64,000 nucleotides of DNA from Candidatus Latescibacterota bacterium (lineage in GTDB: Bacteria > Latescibacterota > UBA2968 > UBA8231): NCBI GenBank assembly GCA_021295675.1, contig JAGWBY010000001.1:16576-80575 (forward strand), given 5' to 3'. Shown here piece by piece: positions 1 through 9,364 of the stretch. How positions within the stretch are numbered: position 1 is the first letter of the stretch; each line of letters begins with the position of its first letter. A model generated the notes under the pieces. The model searched no databases. It was not told the origin of the DNA and saw only the letters and a list, made by a program, of their open reading frames with translations. The translations under genes were made by a program, and so were the position numbers.

Positions 1-1542
1 ACCGGCTCTGCACCAAGTCCAAGGACGAGCCGTTCACCGAATACGGCCAGCTCGCCGCGCAGATGCAGATGCCGGAGGACCGCTCTTGGATCATCTTTGA
101 GCTGCACCCCGAAGCGCGCTGGCACGATGGCGTCCCGGTGACCGCGGCCGATGTGATCTTCAGCTTCGAGATCCTCACCACTAAGGGTATCCCGTTTTTT
201 CGCACTTTTTACGCCGACGTTGACACGGTTTTCGCCCTCGACGAGCGCCAGGTGAAGTTTGAGTTCAAGGAGGGCACCAACCGCGAAATGCCGCTGATCA
301 TCGGCCAGTTGCGCGTATTGCCCAAGCACTATTGGGAAGGACGCGAATTCGCTGCCACCACGCTTGAGCCGCCTTTGGGCAGCGGCCCGTACAAGATCGC
401 CGAGTTCGAGCCGGGCCGCTCGGTTACTTACGAGCGCGTTGAAGACTACTGGGCGCGCGACCTGCCCGTACACAAGGGCCGCCACAACTTCGACCGCATC
501 CGCTACGAGTACTACCGCGACCAGACTGTGGCCATCGAAGCCTTTAAGACGGGAGAGTACGACTATCGCCGATTGAGCGACTCCAAGGAATGGGCCACCC
601 ACTACGAGGACTTTGCGCCGATCGCCGAGGATCCCGCACCAGCTCATCCGCGGCATGTCGGGCTTTGCGTTCAACACTCGGCGCGACAAATTCAAAGATC
701 CTAAGGTGCGGCAGGCGCTCGCCTATGCGTACGACTTTGAATGGACTAACAAGAACCTGTTCTACGGTCTCCTGACCCGCAGCAATAGCTATTGGGGCAA
801 CTCGGACCTTGGGTCGTCGGGGCTGCCTACGGGGCAGGAGTTGGAAATTTTAGAGGCGTACCGGGGGCGGATACCGGACGAGGTGTTTACTGCTGTCTAT
901 GCGCCGCCGGCTACCAATGGCTCGGGACAGCTTCGGCAAAACCTTCGCACGGCTAAAAAACTGCTTACCGAAGCTGGTTGGACCGTGGTCGATGGGAAGC
1001 TGACTCACGCGGAGAGTGGCGAGGTAATGCGCTTTGAATTCTTGCTCGGGTCTTCGTCATACGAGCGCGTCCTCAGCCCTCTCGTGCAAAACCTCGAACG
1101 CCTCGGCATTGAGGCGACCATCCGCACTGTGGATGCGGCTCAGTACCAGAACCGCGTCCAGGATTTCGACTTCGACATTATCGTCGCCTCGTGGCGTCAG
1201 ACCTTGAGCCCGGGCAATGAGCAGCGCAACTTTTGGTCTAGTACCGCGGCGCGATCGGCGGGCAGCCGCAATTACGTCGGCATTACCGATCCGGTCATCG
1301 ACGAGTTGATCGAGCGCCAGATCGCCGCTCCCGACCGGCCAACGCAGGTCGCGATAACCCACGCCCTCGACCGCATCTTGCTGTGGAACCACTACGTAAT
1401 CCCCGACTCGCACAGCCGCTCCTATCGCTTGGCGTACTGGAACAAGTTCGGGCGAATGCCAGAGCCAGCCCCCAATGGGTTGGGCTTTCCCGACACTTGG
1501 TGGTGGGACGCGGAAAAAGCGGCGCGGTTAGGAGCCGAATGA
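1..1542 (+). pseudogene. yejA: YejA-type peptide ABC transporter substrate-binding protein, copy 1 (5' end outside window, frameshifted)
   Basis: Periplasmic solute-binding protein of the SBP_bac_5 / YejA group, which delivers oligopeptides (microcin C in E. coli) to YejBEF. Reading starts in frame at base 3 without a start codon, so the 5' end lies outside the window. The translation aligns along its length with the intact copy at 1736-3556; shared blocks include [32 protein letters not shown] and DPKVRQALAYAYDFEWT. Near base 630-640 the frame changes. The intact paralogue carries about seven extra residues there (around [11 protein letters not shown]), so a deletion of about 20 nt best explains the break. 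The second frame runs to the stop at 1540-1542. Tandem duplication followed by decay is the simplest reading; a local assembly error is the alternative. Confidence 0.85.
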
Positions 1543-1571
1543 GCGTCGTGACTTGGATCGTCAATTACCAA

Positions 1572-1710
1572 CTGATGTTACGCACGGCACCTTAGGTATG
1601 GGATGCTTCGACTCCGCTTCGCTCCGCTCAGCATGACACCGAGAAGCAGGGCATGTCATGCTGAGCGAAGCGAAGCATCTCCTACCCAAGAAGTTTCTGC
1701 GTAACGTCAG
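1572..1710 (-). mobile_element. MITE-like palindromic element, copy A
   Basis: Non-coding element of 139 bp. Its ends are imperfect inverted repeats, CTGATGTTACGCA at 1572-1584 and TGCGTAACGTCAG at 1698-1710, flanked by the direct repeat TTACCAA at 1565-1571 and 1711-1717, as expected for a target duplication. The interior is a long hairpin built on GCTCAGCATGACA and its complement. The longer hairpin arm (with the extra GACTCCG block) is on the left here but on the right in the other three copies, so this copy is inverted relative to them. It lies between the two yejA copies and ends 25 bp before the ATG of the second. Confidence 0.85.
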
Positions 1711-1735
1711 TTACCAATTAACCAGAAAGTTGACT

Positions 1736-3556
1736 ATGCACATCGCACTCGCTCTAATCGCCGTCCTGACGGCGCTTCCCGTCCGTGCCGACAACTACGT
1801 CAGCCACGGCATCTCCCTCTACGGCGAACTTAAATACGGCCCTGACTTTACCCATTTTGAATACGCCAACCCCGATGCTCCGAAGGGCGGAACGCTGCGC
1901 TTAGGTTGGATCGGCACCTTTGACAGCCTCAACCCCTATATCCTCAAGGGCCTTGATCCGCCGCGCTTGGGTAGCTTGATCTACGACACCCTCACTGAAC
2001 GCGCTGACGACGAAATTGCCACTGGATACGGTTGCCTCGTCGAGCGGATCGAAGTTCCTCCCGATAACGCTTGGGTACTCTATACCTTGAGGCCGGAGGC
2101 GCGCTGGCACGATGGCAAGCCCATAACTCCCGAGGACGTTATTTTTTCGCTGGAAACCTATAAGACCAAGGGGCATCCCAGACTTCGCAACTATTTTGCG
2201 GCCATCGAGACAGCCGAAAAAGTCGGAGAGCGCCAAGTTCGGTTGATCTTCAGTGGAGAAACCAACAAAGAGCTACCGCTGATCGCCGGTCAGATGGCTA
2301 TCCTGCCCAAACACTACTGGGAGGGCCGCAACTTTGAGGAAACCACGCTCGACCCGCCGCTGGGTAGCGGCCCGTACAAAATCGCCGCGGTCGAGGCCGG
2401 GCGCTCGATTACCTACGAGCGCGTTGATGACTACTGGGGCCGCGACCTGCCCGTCAACAAGGGCCGTTTCAACTTCGACCGCATCCACTTCGACTACTAC
2501 CGCGACCAGACCGTGGCCATCGAGGCGCTCAAGGCTGGTGAATTCGACTACCGCCGCGAAAATTCGTCCAAGGACTGGTCAACCGCCTACGAGGGAGAAG
2601 CCGTAGTTACTGGCAAGCTGGTCAAGGATCCACTGCCCCATCAGCGCGCCGCCGGGATGCAGGCTTTTTGGTTCAACGCGCGCCGCGCCAAATTTGCAGA
2701 TCCCCGGGTGCGGCAAGCCCTCGGCTACGCCTTTGACTTTGAGTGGACCAAAAAGAATTTGTTCTACGGCCTCTACACCCGCAGTAACAGCTACTTCGCC
2801 AATTCGGAGTTGGCCTCTGCGGGGCTGCCCTCGGGCCGGGAGTTGGAAATTCTAGAGGAGTACCGGGGTCGCATCCCCGACGAACTTTTTACCGCTGAGT
2901 TTCAACTGCCCACCACCGACGGCTCGGGCCAGGTCCGCCAAAACCTGCGCGCTGCCAAAAAGCTGTTGCAAGCAGCGGGCTGGGTAGTTGTCGATGATGT
3001 CCTGACCCACGGCGAGACCGGCGAGGCTATGGAAATCGAATTTTTGCTCTCCAGCTCGTCGTGGGAACGCATTGTCGCGCCGATGCTCCCCAACCTCGAA
3101 CGCCTCGGCGTCAAAGCGACGATCCGCATTGTCGATCGGACCCAGTATCAAAACAGGGTCCAAGCCTTTGACTACGACGTCATCTCACTGGTCCGGGGCC
3201 AGAGCCACAGCCCCGGCAATGAGCAGCGCAACTACTGGACCAGCACCACTGCGGACGAGCCGGGCAGCGACAATGTTGCTGGTATCAAAGATCCGGTCGT
3301 CGATGAGCTGGTCGAACGATTGATTCAGGCTCCTAGCCGCGCCGAACTGGTGGCGACGACTCGGGCGCTGGACCGGGTATTGCTGTGGGGCCACTACACC
3401 ATCCCGCACTGGTACAGCGACAATTTCCGCGTGGTCCACTGGGACAAATTCGGCAAACCCGCCTTGTCTGCCCCCTACACCGGCGACTACTTCGTCATGC
3501 CCTACACTTGGTGGTACGACGCCGAGAAGGCGGCGCGGCTGGAACAGGACCGTTAG
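1736..3556 (+). CDS. yejA: YejA-type peptide ABC transporter substrate-binding protein, copy 2
   Basis: Intact periplasmic binding protein of 606 residues, a normal length for YejA. The ATG at 1736 is chosen because it opens a clean signal peptide ([18 protein letters not shown]). The longer open frame from 1658 begins inside the MITE and is not preferred. The mature protein starts with the family-typical [16 protein letters not shown] and [12 protein letters not shown] blocks and contains [26 protein letters not shown] and [17 protein letters not shown]. It is followed at once by yejB, yejE and yejF, the usual yejABEF order. In E. coli this system imports microcin C and peptides; the substrate here is unknown. 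It is the only full-length binding protein of the operon. Confidence 0.92.
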   Translation: MHIALALIAVLTALPVRADNYVSHGISLYGELKYGPDFTHFEYANPDAPKGGTLRLGWIGTFDSLNPYILKGLDPPRLGSLIYDTLTERADDEIATGYGCLVERIEVPPDNAWVLYTLRPEARWHDGKPITPEDVIFSLETYKTKGHPRLRNYFAAIETAEKVGERQVRLIFSGETNKELPLIAGQMAILPKHYWEGRNFEETTLDPPLGSGPYKIAAVEAGRSITYERVDDYWGRDLPVNKGRFNFDRIHFDYYRDQTVAIEALKAGEFDYRRENSSKDWSTAYEGEAVVTGKLVKDPLPHQRAAGMQAFWFNARRAKFADPRVRQALGYAFDFEWTKKNLFYGLYTRSNSYFANSELASAGLPSGRELEILEEYRGRIPDELFTAEFQLPTTDGSGQVRQNLRAAKKLLQAAGWVVVDDVLTHGETGEAMEIEFLLSSSSWERIVAPMLPNLERLGVKATIRIVDRTQYQNRVQAFDYDVISLVRGQSHSPGNEQRNYWTSTTADEPGSDNVAGIKDPVVDELVERLIQAPSRAELVATTRALDRVLLWGHYTIPHWYSDNFRVVHWDKFGKPALSAPYTGDYFVMPYTWWYDAEKAARLEQDR

Positions 3557-3573
3557 CCCGCTTCCTGCTGTTG

Positions 3574-4616
3574 ATGGTGCCGACCCTCTTCGGCATCATG
3601 ACCATCAACTTCCTCATCATCCAAGCGGCACCGGGCGGCCCGGTCGAGCGCACCATCGCGGTGATTCAGGGCTTTGGCACGGACGCCACCGAGCGGGTCA
3701 GCGGCTCGGGCATGGGCGAGACCCTCGACACTGACGCGACGCCGGGCGGCGAGATCAGCAGCAAATACCGCGGTGCCCAAGGGCTGGACCCCGAGTTGAT
3801 TGCCGAGCTCGAACGCATGTACGGCTTCGACAAGCCGGTCCACGAGCGCTTCTTGCAGATGATCGGCCAATACGTGCGCTTCGACTTTGGCGAGAGCTTT
3901 TACCGCGACCAACGAGTCGTCGATCTGGTCAAAGAGAAGCTGCCGGTGTCGATTTCACTGGGGCTGTGGACTACGCTGCTGGTCTATTTCATCTCCATTC
4001 CCCTTGGGATCGCCAAAGCCGTGCGCGATGGCTCGCGGTTCGATGTCTGGACCTCGGGGCTGGTCATCGTCGGCTATGCCATCCCCAGCTTCCTCTTTGC
4101 CATCCTGCTGATCGTGGTCTTTGCCGGTGGGCATTACCTCGACTGGTTTCCGCTGCGCGGCTTGACCTCGTCTAATTGGGACGAGCTGAGCCTCTTTGCC
4201 AAGATCGCCGACTACTTCTGGCACCTAGCGCTGCCGGTCGCGGCGATGGTCATCGGCGGCTTTGCCGGGCTGACCTTGCTGACTAAAAATTCCTTCCTCG
4301 ACGAGATCAACAAGCTCTACGTCACCACGGCCCGCGCCAAGGGCCTGAGCGAAAACCGGGTGCTCTACGGCCACGTCTTCCGCAACGCCATGCTGATCGT
4401 CATCGCCGGTTTTCCCAGTGCTTTTGTCGATATCTTCTTCACCGGTGCGCTGCTGACGGAAATCATCTTCTCGTTGGACGGGTTGGGTTTGCTGGGCTGG
4501 TGATGTTTGCCACGCTGTATTTCTTCACGTTGCTGGGCCTGCTGATGCAGTTGGTGGGCGATTTGACCTACACGCTGGTTGATCGCCGCATCGACTTTGA
4601 AAGCCGCGAATCATGA
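3574..4616 (+). pseudogene. yejB: YejB-type peptide ABC transporter permease, frameshifted near its C-terminus
   Basis: Inner-membrane permease of the BPD_transp_1 family. The family N-terminal block [16 protein letters not shown] and the [11 protein letters not shown] block are clear, as is the EAA-loop region ([22 protein letters not shown]). Two abnormalities are visible. First, there is no good start: the usual 8-10 residues before RRLLL are missing and the frame runs straight out of the yejA stop, so 3574 is only the first ATG. Second, after LDGLGLLGW the frame stops at 4503, yet the next frame resumes with [14 protein letters not shown] and ends [18 protein letters not shown] at 4616, which is the genuine family C-terminus. 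About ten residues (xxxxNRDYPV in homologues) are missing, implying a deletion of about 28 nt. The end overlaps yejE by ATGA. Confidence 0.82.
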
Positions 4617-5701
4617 GCGCTGTATCCGCCCCGCCTCCTCCTCCGACGCGGTTTTTGGGCTTGCAGTTGTCGCGGCTCAATCAACGGCGGCTGGCCAATT
4701 TTCGCCGCAATCGACGCGGCTTTTGGAGTTTTTGGCTTTTCTGGGGCCTTTTCGTCCTGAGCCTGCCGGCCGAGTTCATTGCCAACGACCGTCCGCTGGT
4801 CGTCCGGTTCGACGGCAGCTATTACTTCCCGGTTCTCGCAACGTATCCCGAAACGACCTTTGGCGGCGATTTTGAGACCGAGGCCGAATACCGCGACCCC
4901 TTCGTCAAGGAGCTAATCGAGGAAAAGGGCTGGATCTTGTGGCCGCTGGTGTCCTATAGCTACGACACGGTCAACTACGACCTCAAGCAGCCGGCTCCTT
5001 CCCCGCCCGATGCTGAAAACTGGCTCGGCACGGACGACCAAGCGCGCGACGTGGTGGCGCGCGTGCTCTACGGGTACCGCATCTCCGTGCTCTTCGGCCT
5101 GCTGCTGACACTGTTCAGCGCTGTGGTCGGCATTGCCGCGGGCGCGGTGCAGGGGTATTTCGGCGGCTGGGTAGATTTGCTCTTTCAGCGCTTTATCGAG
5201 ATCTGGCAGGGCTTGCCGCTGCTCTATTTGCTGATCATTCTCGCCAGCGTGGTGGAGCCGAATTTCTGGTGGCTCCTTGGCTTGTTGCTGCTGTTTCGCT
5301 GGATGGGTTTGGTCGGGGTGGTGCGCGCTGAATTTTTGCGCGCGCGCAATTTCGACTTCGTCAAAGCCGCCCGCGCCCTCGGCCAAGGCGACCGCCGCAT
5401 CATGTGGCGGCACGTACTGCCCAACGCCATGGTCTCGACCCTGACCTTTTTGCCCTTTGTGCTCACCGGCTCAGTAGCGGTGCTGACCTCGCTCGACTTC
5501 CTCGGCTTTGGCCTGCCGCCCGGCTCACCGTCGCTGGGCGAACTGCTCAACCAAGGCAAGCGCAACCTCCAAGCGCCGTGGCTGGGCTTTACGGCTTTTT
5601 TCGCGCTGGCGGTGATGCTGTCGCTGTTGGTCTTTATCGGCGAGGCGGTGCGCGACGCGTTTGATCCGCGCAAGACCTACGCCGGGGAGGACGGCGCATG
5701 A
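4613..5701 (+). CDS. yejE: YejE-type peptide ABC transporter permease
   Basis: Complete 362-residue inner-membrane permease, second membrane subunit of the YejABEF importer. A first membrane segment (about residues 38-56) precedes a long periplasmic loop with the YejE signatures [11 protein letters not shown] and [19 protein letters not shown]. The BPD_transp_1 domain follows, with the EAA loop around [26 protein letters not shown] and the terminal [17 protein letters not shown] end ([15 protein letters not shown]). The start overlaps the end of yejB by four bases and the stop overlaps the yejF start by four, so translation is probably coupled. Unlike its neighbours it shows no lesion. Confidence 0.93.
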   Translation: MSAVSAPPPPPTRFLGLQLSRLNQRRLANFRRNRRGFWSFWLFWGLFVLSLPAEFIANDRPLVVRFDGSYYFPVLATYPETTFGGDFETEAEYRDPFVKELIEEKGWILWPLVSYSYDTVNYDLKQPAPSPPDAENWLGTDDQARDVVARVLYGYRISVLFGLLLTLFSAVVGIAAGAVQGYFGGWVDLLFQRFIEIWQGLPLLYLLIILASVVEPNFWWLLGLLLLFRWMGLVGVVRAEFLRARNFDFVKAARALGQGDRRIMWRHVLPNAMVSTLTFLPFVLTGSVAVLTSLDFLGFGLPPGSPSLGELLNQGKRNLQAPWLGFTAFFALAVMLSLLVFIGEAVRDAFDPRKTYAGEDGA

Positions 5702-7251
5702 GCCTGCTGACCATCGAAAACTTGGGCGTGCGCTTCCACGTCGAGGGAGAAGCTGTCGAGGCCGTGCGCAGTGCTTCGCTGCACATCGAGCGCGGCGAGA
5801 CCGTGGCGCTGGTCGGCGAATCCGGCTCGGGCAAGTCGGTGACCGCGCTCTCGGTGCTGCAACTGTTGCCCTACCCGCGCGCCAGCCACCCCCACGGCAG
5901 CGTCTGTTGGGCGCTGAGTCGGCGCGGTTGCAGGAACTGCGCGGCGACCGCGTGGCGATGGTTTTTCAAGAACCGATGACCTCGCTCAACCCGCTGCATT
6001 CCATCGAAAAGCAACTGTGTGAAACGCTCATCCTGCATCGGGGTCTGAGCCGCGTGGAAGCGCGTGATCGGGCTATGGAGCTTTTAGGGCTGGTCGGCCT
6101 CCCCGATGTCGAGGAGCGCTTAGACGCTTGGCCGCACCAGCTTTCGGGTGGTCAGCGCCAGCGGGTGATGATCGCCATGGCCTTGGCCAACGAGCCCGAC
6201 CTGCTCATTGCCGACGAGCCGACTACGGCACTCGATGTGACCATCCAGGCGCAGATTCTCGCCCTGCTCAAGGACCTTCAGGCCCGGTTGGGCATGGCGA
6301 TTCTGCTAATCACCCACGATCTGGGCATCGTCCGCCACATGGCCGACCGCGTCTATGTGATGAGCGACGAGTCTCTCTTCACCGCTCCGCAACACCCCTA
6401 TACCCGCACGCTCTTAGCGGCCGAGCCCGAGGGCGAACCGGCTCCGATCGACGAGACTGCGCCCGAAGTCATCCACACCGACAACCTCAAGGTCCACTTT
6501 CCCATCAAGCGCGGTCTGCTGCGCCGCACCGTGGGCCATGTAAAAGCAGTCGATGGAATTTCGCTCAGTATCCGCGCGGGGCAGACCGTCGGCATCGTCG
6601 GCGAATCCGGTTCGGGCAAGACGACGCTGGGGCAGGCGCTCTTGCGGCTGGTGGCCAGCGCGGGGCCGATCGAATTCGACGGCCGCGACATCCAAGGCTG
6701 GCGTCAGAAGGAGATCCGTCCGCTGCGGCGGCAGATGCAGATCGTCTTCCAAGATCCCTTCGCTTCGCTGAGCCCGCGGCTGTCGGCCTTTCAGATTATC
6801 GAGGAGGGCCTGCTGATTCACGCAATCGGCGGCAATTACCACCAGCGCCGGCAGCTAGTAGCCGAGACCATGGCCGAAGTTGACCTGGACCCGTTGACCA
6901 TGGACCGCTACCCGCACGCAGCGCATCGCCATCGCCCGCGCCATGGCCCTCAAGCCGCGCTTCGTGGTCCTCGACGAACCGACCAGCGCCTTAGACAAAA
7001 CGGTGCAGGCCCAGATCGTCGAGCTGCTGCTGCAACTACAAGAGCGCCACGGCCTGGCCTATTTGTTCATCAGTCACGATTTGAAGGTGGTCCGCGCCTT
7101 GGCGAGCGAGCTGATTGTGATGAAGGAGGGGTTGGTCGTTGAGCAGGGACCGACGCGGGAGGTCTTCGCCGCGCCACAAGAGGCCTATACGCGGGCGTTG
7201 ATCGCGGCGGCCTTTGATATTGAGGCGATAGAGGACGGAGAGGACGAGTAG
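5698..7251 (+). pseudogene. yejF: YejF-type peptide ABC transporter ATPase (two fused nucleotide-binding domains), broken in three places
   Basis: Cytoplasmic ATPase with two ABC domains, energising YejB/YejE. Domain 1 has Walker A GESGSGKSV, signature LSGGQRQRV and Walker [13 protein letters not shown]. Domain 2 has Walker A GESGSGKTT and Walker [13 protein letters not shown]. The reading is split over three frames. After HPHGSV (near 5905) the frame shifts and resumes at LLGAESARLQELRGDR, with about six residues missing. Near 6360 the stretch VMSDESLFTAPQHP lacks the roughly ten residues that homologues have before the PQHPYT block, apparently in frame. Near 6915, after MDRYPH, the second signature motif (EFSGGQRQ in homologues) is missing and the frame shifts again before [12 protein letters not shown]. 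As read, the protein cannot be functional. Real decay and assembly error are both possible. Confidence 0.85.
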
Positions 7252-7267
7252 GATTCGCTTTGCGCCG

Positions 7268-7300
7268 TATAATTGTTATTTATTATGCGCATTGAAGGAG
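7268..7300 (+). promoter_or_regulatory. Candidate -10 box and ribosome-binding site before the 7307 gene
   Basis: The short AT-rich gap after yejF contains an exact TATAAT at 7268-7273, but no convincing -35 hexamer lies at the right distance. AAGGAG at 7295-7300 is spaced six bases from the ATG at 7307 and decides that start over the upstream TTG at 7292. Confidence 0.35.
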
Positions 7301-7306
7301 CATTTT

Positions 7307-9358
7307 ATGGCTCTGAAGCAGTCCCCATTCGGCCGCGTATTGTTATTCGCGCTGGTGCTGATGGCTCAGTCGGCTTCTGCTCAGATCTCGGCGTGGAAGC
7401 TGGGCGGCGCTGGCCTGTCGTGGAGCGAAAGCGACACCACGCGTCTGTTCATCGACTTCGTCAGCGCGCCCGGCTCCATCCAGCCCATCTACCTGACGCC
7501 TGAAAAAACGGTTTTTTCCCACCTCGACAACTGGGTTTTCTGGCGCGATCCCAGCGATATCATCCTCGGCTATGTCGATGGTGAGATCCCGCGCACCTGG
7601 AAGTGGAGCGACGGCCTGGCTGCCCCCAGTGGCAGCCTGCTTATCGACGGCGACGACGCCACCTATTACCCGCCCCGCGCCGTGCCGCTCGAACGCGAAG
7701 TTTACACGATGGATCTGGCCGTCGCCGTGCCAGCCATCTCCTTTGGCTTTACCACCCCCAGCCAGGGCTTCCGCTCCGACGGCACGCCCCTCAAGACCGA
7801 TGCAATTCCCGGCTACGACGTGTCGATCGCCAGCGAATCTGAGCGGCCCGTCGTCGAGGGCACGCTGGAACCTCTCTCACATATCATCGCCGATGTCGCC
7901 GAGAATTTCGAGCCCCGCGTCGCGATCCCCTTCCCCCGCCGCTACGTGCGCTACGTGCGCTATCGGCGGCAGGTTTCGGTCCTCGACGAGGACTTTCTCG
8001 CCTCCTTCGTCCGCGGCCAATACCGGAATGCCCCACCCGGCACCATTGCCGAGTTCGAGCTCTTCGCCGAGGGCGTGCCCCGCAAGGCCATCTACAAAAC
8101 CAGTATCACCGACCTCGGCCAGTCAGTGAACTTTGGGCGGCTGTTCTGGCGGACCACGCCCTTGAGCATGGTCGGCGGAGCGCCCGTGGAGACGCCCGAC
8201 GCGGCAGTCGGAGTCAAGATCGAGGTGCGCACCGGCCGCGACGGGGATCCCGCCGTTTACCACGAGTACATGGAGACGGGTTTTGAGCGCGTCGTCTCGC
8301 GCGAGCGCTACGAAAACCAGCTACGCACCCGCCAGTTCCGCCCCAACCTCGAGGCACCCATCGTCACCTTGGAACCTCGCCCTGGCCTGCGCGCCTCCGT
8401 TAGGTACGACGACGAGAACTGGACTTTCTGGTCGGTGCCCTTCACCCAACCGGGCTTGCCGCTCAATCTGCGCAGCGGTTCTTATTTGCAATTGCGGATT
8501 GCGCTCGAAAGCCGGTCCTTCGACGATTTCGTCCGCCTCGACTCGCTGTGGATCGAGACCGCCCCGCTTTTGGCTGGCGACATTATCGGCGAGGTCGCCC
8601 TGCGCACCGACCCGCAACCAGCGCGCGGTTTCACCGAGGTCGCCCTAGGGCAGGAGACCGACTTCGTTTACGACCTGCGGGCCGATTTTTCGCAGGTTGA
8701 CGCTCCGGGCTTCGATGTGCTGCGCATCCGCACTGGCAGCCGCACCCGCTTCGTCGGCTTAGAGATGGGCCAACCGCTCGCAACAGTCGCACCCGCCGAG
8801 GTTATTGAGTCGGAAGACGGCCTACTCGTTCGCCTGCCCGCCCGCGTCACTCGCGCCGACAACCCGCCGCTGCGCCTGTTGTTCTCAACCGCGCTATTCT
8901 CCCTCGCCACCACGTTCACCGGCGAGGTCTCCGACAGTGAGCGCGAGGTCTTGCCACAGCCGGTCGTCGGCGGTGACGCCGGCCAAGCGCTATCGACCAA
9001 TAGCCTGCACGTGCTGGGGGCGGCGGACTCTGTCTCCAGCGCGGTCCAGGAACTGAGCGTTTCGACCCCGGTGCTGACCCCCAACGGCGATGGCGTCCAC
9101 GATCGCCTGCAGATCCGCTACACGCTTTTTCGCCTGCCCGAATTGGTGCCAGTAGCACTGGAGATCTACGCCCTCAACGGACGCAGGCTGGTCCGCATTG
9201 ACGCCGGGCGGCAGGCCGCTGGCCCGCAGGAAACCGAATGGGACGGACGCGACGAGCGCGGCGAGCTGCTACCGCCCGGCCTCTATCTCCTGAGCGTCGC
9301 CCCCAATGCCGAATTTGCCACCTCGGCACAGATCCTCCCTCTGGGTATCGCCTACTAA
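7307..9358 (+). CDS. Secreted discoidin-like protein with C-terminal TPNGDG/FlgD-like domain
   Basis: Exported protein of 683 residues; the function is not known. A signal peptide (MALKQSPFGRVLLFALVLMAQSASA) is followed by a beta-rich body with a GSLLIDGDDATYYPPR block, the position where its paralogues have an F5/8-type (discoidin-like) DGD-x-T-x-W motif. A middle region (RTGRDGDPAVY, then WTFWSVPF) precedes a second beta domain. The C-terminus carries LTPNGDGVHD, IYALNGRRL and WDGRDERGELLPPGLY, typical of FlgD-Ig/CHU_C-like domains, and ends in LGIAY. It is one of six paralogues in this window. The start at 7307 has an AAGGAG site. It is followed six bases later by a second family member, so the two are probably co-transcribed. 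Confidence 0.8.
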   Translation: MALKQSPFGRVLLFALVLMAQSASAQISAWKLGGAGLSWSESDTTRLFIDFVSAPGSIQPIYLTPEKTVFSHLDNWVFWRDPSDIILGYVDGEIPRTWKWSDGLAAPSGSLLIDGDDATYYPPRAVPLEREVYTMDLAVAVPAISFGFTTPSQGFRSDGTPLKTDAIPGYDVSIASESERPVVEGTLEPLSHIIADVAENFEPRVAIPFPRRYVRYVRYRRQVSVLDEDFLASFVRGQYRNAPPGTIAEFELFAEGVPRKAIYKTSITDLGQSVNFGRLFWRTTPLSMVGGAPVETPDAAVGVKIEVRTGRDGDPAVYHEYMETGFERVVSRERYENQLRTRQFRPNLEAPIVTLEPRPGLRASVRYDDENWTFWSVPFTQPGLPLNLRSGSYLQLRIALESRSFDDFVRLDSLWIETAPLLAGDIIGEVALRTDPQPARGFTEVALGQETDFVYDLRADFSQVDAPGFDVLRIRTGSRTRFVGLEMGQPLATVAPAEVIESEDGLLVRLPARVTRADNPPLRLLFSTALFSLATTFTGEVSDSEREVLPQPVVGGDAGQALSTNSLHVLGAADSVSSAVQELSVSTPVLTPNGDGVHDRLQIRYTLFRLPELVPVALEIYALNGRRLVRIDAGRQAAGPQETEWDGRDERGELLPPGLYLLSVAPNAEFATSAQILPLGIAY

Positions 9359-9364
9359 GAGGTA

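Noticed and set aside
630..650. Programmed ribosomal frameshifting in yejA copy 1
   Set aside because: No slippery heptamer is evident and conserved residues are missing, which a frameshift alone cannot cause.
1572..1710. MITE interior as a Rho-independent terminator only
   Set aside because: Terminal repeats and 7-bp target duplications in other copies show it is a mobile element, though its hairpin may also affect transcription.
1658..1735. Upstream ATG of yejA copy 2 as true start
   Set aside because: It lies inside the MITE and would put 26 residues ahead of a canonical signal peptide.
4501..4616. Possible stop-codon readthrough at the TGA ending the first yejB frame
   Set aside because: In-frame translation beyond the TGA is nonsense; the family C-terminus is in a different frame, so a deletion explains it better than recoding.
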